NCBI RefSeq assembly: GCF_013408525.1
Contig: NZ_JACBZM010000001.1
Location: 3,348,001-3,412,000 of the forward strand
From: Nocardioides aromaticivorans
GTDB lineage: Bacteria; Actinomycetota; Actinomycetes; Propionibacteriales; Nocardioidaceae
Direction of reading: 5' to 3'
DNA: 64,000 nt
Position numbers and translations under genes: made by a program. Numbering within the stretch: position 1 is the first letter of the stretch; every line of letters starts with the position of its first letter. This document shows, piece after piece, positions 8,821 through 16,980 of this stretch. Below the pieces are notes generated by a model. The model saw only the letters and a program-made list of their open reading frames with translations, was not told where the DNA came from and made no database searches.

Positions 8821-9674
8821 TCCCCGCAGCCTTCGAGTACGTCGCCCCGACCTCGGTCGAGGAGGCCGTGGCCGCGCTGGCCGAGCACGGCGACGACGCC
8901 AAGATCATCGCCGGCGGGCAGAGCCTGCTGCCGGTGCTCCGGATGCGGCTCAACGCCCCGGAGTGGGTCATCGACCTCGGTCGCATCGACAGCCTGCGGG
9001 GTGTCCGCGACGCCGGCGACCACCTGGTGATCGGCGCGATGACGACGCACCACGACGTCGGCCAGGACCCGCTCGTCCACGAGCACGCCCTGCTGATCAG
9101 CAAGGCGATCACCCATCTCGCCGATGCCCAGGTCCGGCATCGGGGCACCTTCGGCGGCGCGCTCGCGCACGCCGACCCCGCGGGCGATCTCGGGGCGCCC
9201 GCGCGGGCGCTCGGCGCGACCTTCGTCGTGCAGGGGCCCGGTGGCACCCGGGAGGTGGCGGCCGAGGCCTTCTTCGTCGACCTCTTCGAGACCGCGCTGT
9301 CCGACGACGAGATCCTCACCGCGGTGAAGGTCCCCAAGTACGACGGCTGGGGGGCGTCGTACGAGAAGTTCGTCCGGATCGCGCACCAGTGGCCGATCGT
9401 CGCGGTGGCGGCGACGGTCCGGCTCGACGGCGACACGATCGCGGAGGCGCGGATCGGGCTGACCAACATGGGCTCGACCCCGCTGCGTGCGGAGGCCGCC
9501 GAGCAGGCGCTGGTCGGGCAGCCGGCGACCGAGGAGGGCGTGGCCGCCGCTGCCGCGCTCGCCGCGGAGGGCACGAACCCGCCCAGCGACCTCAACGGCG
9601 ACGCCGACTACCGCCGCCACCTCGCGACCGTGCTGACCCGTCGGGCCGTGCTCGCGGCGGCAGCCCGGAGCTGA
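8817..9674 (+). CDS. Molybdenum hydroxylase FAD subunit (CoxM-like)
   Basis: A 285-residue medium subunit. It has the two flavin-binding signatures of the family, AGGQSLLP near residue 36 and RGTFGGALAHADPAGD near 110-125, and the C-terminal CODH_C region. It accepts electrons from the iron-sulfur subunit and passes them to an acceptor. The GTG at 8817 follows GGAAGGAGG and overlaps the large-subunit stop as GTGA, giving a strict small-large-medium coupled operon. Confidence 0.94.
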   Translation: MIPAAFEYVAPTSVEEAVAALAEHGDDAKIIAGGQSLLPVLRMRLNAPEWVIDLGRIDSLRGVRDAGDHLVIGAMTTHHDVGQDPLVHEHALLISKAITHLADAQVRHRGTFGGALAHADPAGDLGAPARALGATFVVQGPGGTREVAAEAFFVDLFETALSDDEILTAVKVPKYDGWGASYEKFVRIAHQWPIVAVAATVRLDGDTIAEARIGLTNMGSTPLRAEAAEQALVGQPATEEGVAAAAALAAEGTNPPSDLNGDADYRRHLATVLTRRAVLAAAARS

Positions 9675-9682
9675 GGAGCAGG

Positions 9683-10405
9683 ATGGACCTCAGCCACTCC
9701 TTCACCGTCCCGACCTCGGTCGAGGCGACCTGGGCGCACTTCCAGGACATCGGCGCGCTCGCCGAGTGCTTCCCAGGCGCCCAGGTCACCGCCGTCGGCG
9801 AGGACGCCGACGGCAACCCGACCTTCGAGGGCACCTGCAAGGTCAAGCTCGGCCCGATCGCGCTCGTGTACGCCGGCGCGGGCAGCTTCGTCGAGCGCGA
9901 CGAGGCCGCGCGCCGGTTCGTCGTCGACGCCAAGGGCCGCGACAAGCGCGGCAACGGCACGGCGGGCGCGAAGGTCACCGTGACCATGGCGGCCGCCGAC
10001 GGCGGCTCCACGCAGGTCGACGTCGTCACCGACCTCGCCATCACCGGCAAGCCGGCCCAGTTCGGGCGTGGCGTGATGCAGGACGTCTCCGACAAGCTGC
10101 TCGGCCAGTTCGTGACCTGCCTCGAGCAGCGCCTCGCCGCCGAGGCGGCTCCGGAGGCTCCGGTTCAACAACCGAATTCGTCGTCCGCCGCGGCCGGGGA
10201 CGACAAATCCGGTAGTGGCGTGGCGGATCAGGAGCCCCCGCGCCCGGCGCCCGCACGCCCAGCCGCGCCGGCCAACGACGACGACGCGCTCGACCTGGGC
10301 TCGGCCGTCCTGCCGGTGCTCCTCAAGAGCTACGGCAAGCAGGCGGCGATCGCGGTGCTCGCGCTGATCGGCCTGCGCCTGCTGGTCCGGACGCTGCGCA
10401 GGTAG
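9683..10405 (+). CDS. CoxG-like SRPBCC protein with C-terminal membrane anchor
   Basis: A 240-residue protein. Residues 1-150 are the CoxG SRPBCC fold (SFTVPTSVEATWAHFQDI, then ECFPGA, then KVKLGPIALVYAG, then ending in a long helix SDKLLGQFVTCLEQRL). A Pro/Ala/Asp-rich linker of about 60 residues follows, then one hydrophobic helix near the end (AAIAVLALIGLRLLV) with a basic tail. In CO dehydrogenases CoxG recruits the enzyme to the membrane and delivers quinone-linked electrons; the same is likely here. It starts eight bases after the FAD subunit, behind GAGGAGCAGG. Confidence 0.9.
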   Translation: MDLSHSFTVPTSVEATWAHFQDIGALAECFPGAQVTAVGEDADGNPTFEGTCKVKLGPIALVYAGAGSFVERDEAARRFVVDAKGRDKRGNGTAGAKVTVTMAAADGGSTQVDVVTDLAITGKPAQFGRGVMQDVSDKLLGQFVTCLEQRLAAEAAPEAPVQQPNSSSAAAGDDKSGSGVADQEPPRPAPARPAAPANDDDALDLGSAVLPVLLKSYGKQAAIAVLALIGLRLLVRTLRR

Positions 10406-10412
10406 CAGGACA

Positions 10413-10444
10413 GCACGCACCTGTCCGTTCGGGCAGGTGCGTGC
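10413..10444 (+). terminator. Hairpin after the cox-like operon
   Basis: GCACGCACCTG pairs perfectly with CAGGTGCGTGC across a ten-base loop, starting eight bases after the CoxG-like stop. There is no strong T-tract. It may end the operon or act as an attenuator before the alcohol dehydrogenase. A perfect ten-base palindrome CGTTGCAACG follows at 10451-10460 and could be an operator. Confidence 0.55.
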
Positions 10445-10472
10445 CAACCTCGTTGCAACGTTCGAGGAGCAG

Positions 10473-10488
10473 TGTGGTGCCTGTCACA
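10473..10488. promoter_or_regulatory. Crp-like palindrome upstream of the alcohol dehydrogenase
   Basis: TGTGG-N6-TCACA differs at one base from the Crp/GlxR consensus and ends 17 bases before the ATG of the alcohol dehydrogenase / two-component operon. Confidence 0.5.
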
Positions 10489-10505
10489 TCGGCGAAGGGA
10501 TCACC

Positions 10506-11714
10506 ATGGTGCTCACGGCAACTCCGGCCCGACCCCGGCTCTCGGGCGGTGCCGACGAGGAGCCGACCGGGCTGGTGAAGTTCCACGCGCCGGAGGTGGT
10601 CTTCGGCACCGGGTCGCTCAGCGAGGCCGGCTTCGCAGCGGCCCGGCTCGGCGCGCGTCGCCCCCTGGTCGTCACCGACCCCGGCATCATCGCCGCCGGC
10701 TGGGTCGACGAGCTGCTCGGCCACCTGCGGGAGGCGGGCCTGCGTCCGGTGGTGTGGTCGCAGGTGACCCCGAACCCGCGCGACCACGAGGTCCGGGCGG
10801 CGTTCGCGCACTACCTGGAGTGGGAGTGCGACGTCATCATCGGCATCGGCGGCGGCTCCTGCGCCGACGCCGCGAAGGGCGTGGCGGTGCTGTCCGGCAA
10901 CGGCGGCGACATCCTCGACTACCGCGGCGTCGACCGGATGACCCAGCCCATCCCGCCCCTGCTGATCATCCCCAGCACGTCGGGCACGGGGGCCGACGTC
11001 AGCCAGTTCTGCATCGTCACCGACACCGCCCGCTCGGTGAAGGTGACGATCATGGGCCGTGCCCTGGTCCCGGACATCTCGATCACCGACCCGCGGCTGC
11101 TCGTCACGATGCCGGACCTGCTCAACGCCGCGACCGGCCTCGACGCGCTGACCCACGGCATCGAGGCGTTCGTGTCGCTGGCCCACAACCCGCTCGCCGA
11201 CACCCACGCCCTCAACGCCGTCGGCCTGGTCTGCGGCCACCTCCGCTCCACCATCACCGACCCCCTCGAGACCGAGCACCGCCGCAAGATGGCGCAGGCC
11301 AGCCTGCAGGCCGGACTCGCGTTCTCCAACGCGATCCTCGGTGCCACCCACGCGATGAGCCACCAGGTCGGCGGCCTGCTCGACGCCCCGCACGGGGTCG
11401 TCAACGGCGTGCTGCTGCCGCACGTGATCCGCTACAACGCCCGCGCGACGCCCGACCGCTTCGTCGCGCTCGCCGCGGCGGCCGGGCTCGACGTCGCGGG
11501 GATGCCCGGGGAGGAGGCCGCGGACCTGCTCGCCGACCACGTGCGCCGGCTGGCCGACGACGTCGGAGTGCCACGGGGGCTGCGCGAGCTCGGGGTGACG
11601 GAGGCCGACGTACCCCGCCTCGCGGACACGACCCTCGACGACGCGTGCCTGACGACCAACCCGCGTGCCGCCACGTTGCACGACGTGGAGAAGCTCTTCC
11701 TCGAAGCGCTGTGA
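10506..11714 (+). CDS. Iron-containing alcohol dehydrogenase, 1,3-propanediol-dehydrogenase-like
   Basis: A 402-residue group III alcohol dehydrogenase. The nucleotide-binding half has GIGGGSCADAAKG and IPSTSGTGADVS; the metal site is made by DALTHGIEAF, GATHAMSHQVGG and DAPHGVVNG, with the expected Asp-His-His-His pattern. It should oxidise a primary alcohol or diol to the aldehyde. The ATG at 10506 was chosen because GAAGGGA precedes it; a GTG at 10437 would add 23 unconserved-looking residues. Its place directly before a sensor kinase matches mycobacterial mno loci, where a DhaT-like gene adjoins mnoS. Substrate is inferred from family and context. Confidence 0.88.
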   Translation: MVLTATPARPRLSGGADEEPTGLVKFHAPEVVFGTGSLSEAGFAAARLGARRPLVVTDPGIIAAGWVDELLGHLREAGLRPVVWSQVTPNPRDHEVRAAFAHYLEWECDVIIGIGGGSCADAAKGVAVLSGNGGDILDYRGVDRMTQPIPPLLIIPSTSGTGADVSQFCIVTDTARSVKVTIMGRALVPDISITDPRLLVTMPDLLNAATGLDALTHGIEAFVSLAHNPLADTHALNAVGLVCGHLRSTITDPLETEHRRKMAQASLQAGLAFSNAILGATHAMSHQVGGLLDAPHGVVNGVLLPHVIRYNARATPDRFVALAAAAGLDVAGMPGEEAADLLADHVRRLADDVGVPRGLRELGVTEADVPRLADTTLDDACLTTNPRAATLHDVEKLFLEAL

Positions 11715-11725
11715 CGGGGCGCGCC

Positions 11726-13117
11726 ATGACCGAGCAGCTCGACCTGGCGACGCTGACCGGGGTCCGGTCCGGCAAGCGGTCCTACTACCGCGCCTACGTG
11801 CGCTCCGACGAGCGCATGCAGCGGGCGGTCCGCGCGATGGACTCGATCTCCCGCGGCCTGGTCAGCACCGTGGAGGGGCCGCGAGGACTGCTCGAGCAGG
11901 TGGCGCGGGCCGCCGCGGAGCACCTCAACGCGGCGTGGCTGATCCTGGGCCTCGCCGACGGCCAGCTCCCCGGCGCCCGGCCCCGCTTCCTCGTCGTCGA
12001 CGGCACGCGCGGCGCACTGGTCGACGACGACACCCACCTGCCCCCCGGGGTACGACGCGAGCTCGGCGCCATCCGTGCCGGGCACGCCACGCGGACGCCC
12101 CGCGACGACTCCTGGGTGCGGGTGCCGATGACCCTCGCCGGTGACCCCATCGGCAGCCTGGTCGGGCTGCACGGCCTCGACGACGAGCCGGAGCCGGGCG
12201 ACCTGTCCGTGCTGCGCATCCTCGCCAACGAGGCCGCCGTCGCGCTGCACACCTCCGAGCAGTACCAGGCCGGTCTCGCGCTGCACCGCCGCGCCCAGCG
12301 CCTGTACGACGAGACCGCCGCCCAGGCCCGCGACCTCGCCGAGCGCACCCGCGAGCTGCGCCACGCGGAGGAGCGGCTGCTGGTGGCCCACCAGCGCGAG
12401 CTGCTCGACCACGAGCGGCACCGGATCGCGCGCGAGCTCCACGACAGCGTCACGCAGTACGTCCTGTCCGCCGGCATGGCCGTCGAGGTCGCCCGGGGCA
12501 TGGCGGCCGACGAGGGGCGCGAGGCGATCGAGGCGCGGCTGAGCACCGCCAAGGAGCTCAGCGCCCAGGCGGTCGACCAGCTCCGCCGCGCGATCTACGC
12601 CCTCCACCAGCCCCAGCGCGACGTCGTGCACGCCCTTCCCGAGCTGCTGCTGGAGGTCGCCGAGCACCACCGCCCGCACCTCGCGGTGACGGTCCGGGTC
12701 GACGGCTCCGTCGCGGAGCTGACCGCCGACGCGGACCACGAGATCGCCCGCGCGGTGGGGGAGGCGCTGTTCAACGTCGCCACCCACGCCGAGGCGAGCC
12801 GGGCCGTCGTACGGCTGCGCTACCGGCCGGACGAGCTGTTCGTCAGCGTGGCCGACGACGGCACGGGCGACCCGTCCGAGCTGGCCCGGCGGCTGCGTCT
12901 GGAGCGCGGGCCGTCCGCCGACGGGCGCCACCGCGGCCTGGCCAACATCGAGTGCCGCATCACCGAGCTCGGTGGCTCGATCGCCTTCCGGAGGGCCCGC
13001 ATCGGCGGCGTCCGGGTGGAGATGCGGATTCCCTTGCCCCTGGACGCGCAGCGTCCGGGCATCATCGCAGGCCTGGTCGGAACCGGGCCGGAACAGGTGG
13101 AACCATGGCAACCCTGA
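11726..13117 (+). CDS. GAF-domain sensor histidine kinase, NarL-type (MnoS-like)
   Basis: A 463-residue cytoplasmic sensor with no membrane segments. Residues about 45-175 form a GAF sensory domain, followed by a coiled segment at 185-230. The HisKA_3 dimerisation box RIARELHDSVTQ has the phospho-accepting His239. The ATPase domain ends with GRHRGLANIECRITELGGS. It signals to the response regulator encoded 13 bases inside its 3' end. By position beside an alcohol dehydrogenase and near mno it resembles MnoS of Mycobacterium smegmatis, which controls methanol dehydrogenase expression. A GTG at 11711 overlapping the upstream stop is an alternative start. Confidence 0.85.
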   Translation: MTEQLDLATLTGVRSGKRSYYRAYVRSDERMQRAVRAMDSISRGLVSTVEGPRGLLEQVARAAAEHLNAAWLILGLADGQLPGARPRFLVVDGTRGALVDDDTHLPPGVRRELGAIRAGHATRTPRDDSWVRVPMTLAGDPIGSLVGLHGLDDEPEPGDLSVLRILANEAAVALHTSEQYQAGLALHRRAQRLYDETAAQARDLAERTRELRHAEERLLVAHQRELLDHERHRIARELHDSVTQYVLSAGMAVEVARGMAADEGREAIEARLSTAKELSAQAVDQLRRAIYALHQPQRDVVHALPELLLEVAEHHRPHLAVTVRVDGSVAELTADADHEIARAVGEALFNVATHAEASRAVVRLRYRPDELFVSVADDGTGDPSELARRLRLERGPSADGRHRGLANIECRITELGGSIAFRRARIGGVRVEMRIPLPLDAQRPGIIAGLVGTGPEQVEPWQP

Positions 13118-13794
13118 CCGAGGCGACGACGCCGGCACCGACGCCGGCACCGGCGCGGACCGTCGACATCATGCTGGTCGACGACCACGCGATCGTGCGC
13201 CAGGGCCTGCGCTCGATCCTCGAGCGCGAGCACGACCTGCGCGTCGTCGCCGAGGCCTCCACGGCGGCCGAGGCGCTGGCCGTCGTCGGACGTGCCCGTC
13301 CGGCGATCGTGCTGCTCGACCTGAAGCTGTCGACGTCGTCCGACACCGAGGGCCTGGACCTGTGCGAGGCGCTGGCCGCGGAGTACCCCGAGCTCGCGAT
13401 CCTGGTGCTCACCACCTTCCTCGACGAGCAGCTGGTGCTGCGGGCCGTGAAGGCCGGCGCGCGCGGCTATGTCGTCAAGGACGTCGACATGACCGGCCTG
13501 GTCCGCTCGATCCGCGACGTCGCACGAGGCGAGAGCGCCTTCGACGCCCGCTCGGCCGCGGCGATGGTGCGCGGGCTCAAGGCCCCGCCGGTGACCGACG
13601 AGAAGAAGCTGACCGCCCGCGAGCGGGAGGTCCTCGGCCTGCTCGCGCGCGGCCTGTCCAACCGCGACATCGGCAGCCGGCTCTTCATCTCCGAGACGAC
13701 GGCGAAGTTCCACGTCGGCAACATCCTGCGCAAGCTCGACGTCACCCGCCGGGCCGAGGCCGTCTACGAGGCCTCCAAGATGGGCGTGATCTGA
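13105..13794 (+). CDS. LuxR/NarL-type response regulator (MnoR-like)
   Basis: A 229-residue regulator. The receiver domain spans residues 20-145, with the acidic pair Asp26-Asp27, phospho-acceptor Asp72 in VLLDLKLS, and the lysine in YVVKDVD. A LuxR-type helix-turn-helix (LTAREREVLGLLARGLSNRDI, then TAKFHVGNILRKL) ends the protein. The N-terminus has an unusual Thr-Pro-Ala run. It overlaps the kinase gene and so forms one signalling unit. Likely targets are the alcohol dehydrogenase upstream and mno on the other strand; this is inferred from the mycobacterial MnoSR case. Confidence 0.88.
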   Translation: MATLTEATTPAPTPAPARTVDIMLVDDHAIVRQGLRSILEREHDLRVVAEASTAAEALAVVGRARPAIVLLDLKLSTSSDTEGLDLCEALAAEYPELAILVLTTFLDEQLVLRAVKAGARGYVVKDVDMTGLVRSIRDVARGESAFDARSAAAMVRGLKAPPVTDEKKLTAREREVLGLLARGLSNRDIGSRLFISETTAKFHVGNILRKLDVTRRAEAVYEASKMGVI

Positions 13795-13803
13795 CGGCCG
13801 CAC

Positions 13804-13832
13804 AGCCCGGCCGGTCGCCGACCGGCCGGGCT
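13804..13832. terminator. Bidirectional terminator between convergent operons
   Basis: AGCCCGGCCGGTCG and its exact complement flank a single base, a 14-bp near-perfect palindrome. It starts ten bases after the response regulator stop and lies 17 bases from the stop of the convergent permease gene, so it can serve both strands. Confidence 0.75.
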
Positions 13833-13849
13833 GCGGTGCGCCCCGAGGG

Positions 13850-14473
13850 TCAGGGGAGCGGGAGGAGCGTGCGGTCCCACGTGGTGTTCACGATGACCGC
13901 GGCGGAGGCGTAGAGGGCCAGCGCGGCGTCGGCGACGAGCACGTAGCCGGCGAGGTGGCCCAGGCCCGTGCTCTCGCTGAAGGCGCCGAGGGCTGCGAGG
14001 TAGAAGACGGCGCAGAGCAGCACGAAGATCGCCACGGTGGTGGTGTTCGTGCGCAGCGCCGCGAGGAGCATGTACGTCGAGAAGAGGGCCCAGGCCAGCA
14101 GGAACATGCCGGTCACGGCGGCACCGTCGGCGGTCACCATGGGTGCGTAGAACTGGACGAGCAGCGCGTAGCTGAGCCAGAAGCCGGCGTACGCGGTGAA
14201 GACGAGGCCGGGGAAGGTCTCGCCCCGCCGGAAGTGGATGACGCCGGCGACGATCTCGGTGAGGAAGCCGAGGGCGAGCGCGAGGGACAGGACGGCCGGG
14301 GTGGCGGCCGCATCGATCATCCCGGACATCACGCTGGCGAGGACGAGGGCGGAGATGCCGAAGCTGGCGAGGCCGAGGGGGAACGGGTCGCCCCACTCGG
14401 GTGCCGCGGCCGCGGCAGGAACGGTGCTCGCGGGGATGCTGGCGGGGGTGCTGGCGGGTGCGGTGTCGGTCAT
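13850..14473 (-). CDS. GPR1/FUN34/YaaH family acetate permease
   Basis: A 207-residue six-helix membrane protein. After an Ala/Thr/Pro-rich N-terminus it has DPFPLGLASFGISALVLA, corresponding to the family's NP(A/G)PLGL signature, and FLTEIVAGVIHFRRGETFPGLVFTAYAGFW, then WALFSTYML. These proteins (SatP/YaaH, ActP-like in function) move acetate and succinate with protons. Its ATG overlaps the methyltransferase stop as ATGA, so it is the last gene of the mno-moxR-VWA-methyltransferase run. It fits uptake or release of the acid end product of alcohol oxidation. Confidence 0.88.
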   Translation of the reverse strand: MTDTAPASTPASIPASTVPAAAAAPEWGDPFPLGLASFGISALVLASVMSGMIDAAATPAVLSLALALGFLTEIVAGVIHFRRGETFPGLVFTAYAGFWLSYALLVQFYAPMVTADGAAVTGMFLLAWALFSTYMLLAALRTNTTTVAIFVLLCAVFYLAALGAFSESTGLGHLAGYVLVADAALALYASAAVIVNTTWDRTLLPLP

Positions 14474-15438
14474 GCTGGATCCTTCGGGAGGGTGGGTGGT
14501 TTCCGCAGGACGCGGGGCGCGCCTGTGGCTCTGGCCCCGACCGGGTCCTCGACGTCGACGACCAGCCACCCGCCGTGGTGGTCGTCGACGCGGTAGGGCA
14601 GGCCGGTGGCCCGTCCCCACGCGTCGAGGTCGGTCAGGGAGATCGTGCGGACGTGGCCCCAGGTCGCGTCCGCCTCGTCCTCGAGGGGGACCGCGACCAC
14701 GACCCGGCGCCGCGCGAGGCGGAGCGCCTCGGCGAGGACCCGCGCCCCGTGCGCGGCGTCGAGGTGCTCGAGCAGGTGGATCGCCAGCACGTTGTCGACG
14801 CTGCGGTCCGGGGCGTGCACGCGCGCGGCGTCGTCCACCCGGGTCGTCAGCGGCACCCCGAGGCGCGGCGCGACCGCCGCGAGCAGGTCGACCGTGCCGG
14901 GGGAGATGTCGGAGGCGGTGACCTGGAGGCCCGCCTGGGCCAGACGCAGGGCCAAGAACCCGAAGCAGCAGCCGAGCTCCAGCACGGTGCCCTCCGCGAG
15001 CAGCTCCTCGACCCGGGCGTACACCGGCGCGTAGTCGGCGATCGTGCCGTGCGCTCCCGCCGACGGGCCCTCGATCGCGTCCCCGACCCGGTCGAGGGTG
15101 CGGCGGTAGAAGCCCTCCCACGCGACGACCGGGTCGGGATGGGAGCTGAGGACGATGCCGGTGAACAGGTGCTCGAAGAGCTCGCCCCCGCGCAGCCAGC
15201 CCGGCTGGAAGAGCTCGTCCGCCAGCAGCCCGGACAGGTCGTCGTCGATCCGCTCCGGCGGCACCCGGTGCACCACCACCGCCCGGTGCCCTACGGCGGT
15301 CAGGTCGAAGTGCGGCGTGCGCACGGTGTGCAGGTCGAGGCGGGGCGTGGCCCCGGCCTGGGCGCGGACCTCGACCAGCTCGTCGCGGTAGACACCGTCG
15401 CACGGTGCCTCGAGCGGCTGGATCTGCGCGGCGCTCAT
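14470..15438 (-). CDS. mftM: SAM-dependent methyltransferase, mycofactocin oligosaccharide methyltransferase-like
   Basis: A 322-residue class I methyltransferase. An N-terminal region of about 150 residues precedes the SAM-binding motif VLELGCCFGFLALRLAQAG and the acidic TASDISPGT loop at about 165-195; IHLLEHLDAAHG and RRRVVVAVPLEDEA follow. The length, the N-terminal extension and the C-C-F-G-F motif fit MftM, which methylates the glucan tail of mycofactocin in mycobacteria and lies next to mnoSR there. Finding it in one operon with mno supports this. The core mftABCDEF genes are not in the window. The symbol is a context-based call. Confidence 0.72.
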   Translation of the reverse strand: MSAAQIQPLEAPCDGVYRDELVEVRAQAGATPRLDLHTVRTPHFDLTAVGHRAVVVHRVPPERIDDDLSGLLADELFQPGWLRGGELFEHLFTGIVLSSHPDPVVAWEGFYRRTLDRVGDAIEGPSAGAHGTIADYAPVYARVEELLAEGTVLELGCCFGFLALRLAQAGLQVTASDISPGTVDLLAAVAPRLGVPLTTRVDDAARVHAPDRSVDNVLAIHLLEHLDAAHGARVLAEALRLARRRVVVAVPLEDEADATWGHVRTISLTDLDAWGRATGLPYRVDDHHGGWLVVDVEDPVGARATGAPRVLRKPPTLPKDPA

Positions 15439-16970
15439 CGCGGGACCGGGACCGGCACCGCCACCCGGTCGAGGCCGCGGAGGTTGCGCACGACCTCGAC
15501 CCGGTCGCAGTGCTCGGCGTAGAGCGGGAGGTCGCAGCTGCCCAGGCCCCACGAGTACCGCGGCTCGGGCGTCAGCCAGATCGTCGAGCGGGCGCGGCGG
15601 GCGATCTCCTCGAAGGCGCGCAGGCCCGGGTCCTGGCCGTTGTTGCGGCCGTCGCCGAGCACCACGACCGTCGTACGACGGTTGACGGCGGAGCCGTGCC
15701 GCTCGAGGAACTCCGTGAAGGCGTTGCCGTGGTCGGAGTCGGCGTCGACGTCGAGCACGCCGCCGGCCGGCAGCCCGGCCATGACGAGCGACAGGGCGTC
15801 CTCGATGCGGTGCTCGGCGAAGAGGTCGGTGATCTCCACGAGGTCCTTGACGAAGGCGAAGGTGCGCACGCTGGAGGCCATCGCCTGCAGGCTGTGCACG
15901 AGGTGCAGCGTGAACCGCGCGGTGGAGCGCACCGACAACGAGACGTCGCACAGCACGACCAGCCGGGGCCGGTCCTCGACCTTGCTGACCGTGACCGGAC
16001 GGAACGGGACGCCGTCGTACCTCATGTTGGTGCGCATGGTCCGGCGACCGTCGACGACGCCGCTGGCCGCGGCCTTGCGGCGGGGCCGCGGCGCGCCGTG
16101 CAGCGAGCGCAGCAACCGGCGCAGCGACTCCTCCAGCTCGGCCCGCTCGTGCTCGTCGACCGTCTCGGCCCGGACCGCCTCGAGCTCGCGGGTCTCGATC
16201 TCCCGCTCCAGGGACATCAGCTGCTCGAGGTGCTCGCGGATCCGCTCCGGCAGCTGGTCCAGCCACGGCGCGAGCGCGGCACGCAGCGCCGCCAGCGAGG
16301 CTGCCGCCTCCGGGTCGTCGTCCCCCTCGTCGGCCACGCGCTCGTCGAGCCAGCTGAGCAGTGCGAGCTCCTGCTGCACCGACAGCTCCGAGTCCAACTG
16401 CAGGCCGGTCGAGCGGGCCAGGTCGGCCGGGTTGCCGGGGTTGTGCATCCGGCTGACCGTCAGCTGCACCCGCGCCGCCTGCGACGGGTCCAGCCTCGTG
16501 TCGTCCGACAGCACGATCTCGTCGGTCAGCGACGCGATGTCGATCTTGTTGGCCTCCTGGTGCAGGTTGAACTGCTGGGCCATGTCCTCGGGCTTGAAGA
16601 ACTCCCGGATGTCGTCCGGCTTGCCGTGCGAGTGCCCGTCCGCCGGTACGTCGCCCGGTTGCTCGGACAGGGTGAAGTCGGTCAGCTCCCCGTCGTCCGA
16701 CAGGTCGTCGTGCGCGTGCCCGTGGCCGTGCCCGACCTCCTCGTCGACCACCGCCCGGAGGCCGAAGAAGCGGTCGAAGACGTGGTCGAAGGCCGCGAGG
16801 TCGCGGCGGTCCTTGACCAGGCTGACCCGCAGGGCCGCTCGGAGCAGCGTGCGGTCGTCGAGCACGCCGGGCTGCGCGGCGGCGTACAGGCCGTCGATCA
16901 GCTCGGCGGTGCTGATCCGCAGGCCGTGCAGGCGCAGCAGGCGGACGAAGCGGTGGACGGCGCCCTCCAC
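15435..16970 (-). CDS. CoxE-like VWA-domain protein with histidine clusters
   Basis: A 511-residue cytoplasmic protein. The C-terminal VWA domain has a complete MIDAS motif, Asp342-x-Ser344-x-Ser346 in LCDVSLSVRS, and the later GDGRNNG loop. Before it lies a long, charged, mostly helical region. Two histidine clusters, HGHGHAH at 81-87 and GHSHG at 112-116, stand out and could bind metal. CoxE partners the MoxR ATPase CoxD to mature the metal site of CO dehydrogenase; here the pair is beside mno. The GTG at 16970 lies ten bases after the MoxR stop. The stop overlaps the methyltransferase start by four bases. Confidence 0.85.
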   Translation of the reverse strand: MEGAVHRFVRLLRLHGLRISTAELIDGLYAAAQPGVLDDRTLLRAALRVSLVKDRRDLAAFDHVFDRFFGLRAVVDEEVGHGHGHAHDDLSDDGELTDFTLSEQPGDVPADGHSHGKPDDIREFFKPEDMAQQFNLHQEANKIDIASLTDEIVLSDDTRLDPSQAARVQLTVSRMHNPGNPADLARSTGLQLDSELSVQQELALLSWLDERVADEGDDDPEAAASLAALRAALAPWLDQLPERIREHLEQLMSLEREIETRELEAVRAETVDEHERAELEESLRRLLRSLHGAPRPRRKAAASGVVDGRRTMRTNMRYDGVPFRPVTVSKVEDRPRLVVLCDVSLSVRSTARFTLHLVHSLQAMASSVRTFAFVKDLVEITDLFAEHRIEDALSLVMAGLPAGGVLDVDADSDHGNAFTEFLERHGSAVNRRTTVVVLGDGRNNGQDPGLRAFEEIARRARSTIWLTPEPRYSWGLGSCDLPLYAEHCDRVEVVRNLRGLDRVAVPVPVPR

Positions 16971-16980
16971 GACGGCGTCC

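Noticed and set aside
5888..10405. Calling the operon a true CO dehydrogenase (coxSLM)
   Set aside because: The large subunit has the form II motif without the copper cysteine, so cox symbols were left out.
11432..13150. 572-codon minus-strand frame opposite the sensor kinase
   Set aside because: Antisense shadow of a clear HisKA_3 kinase.
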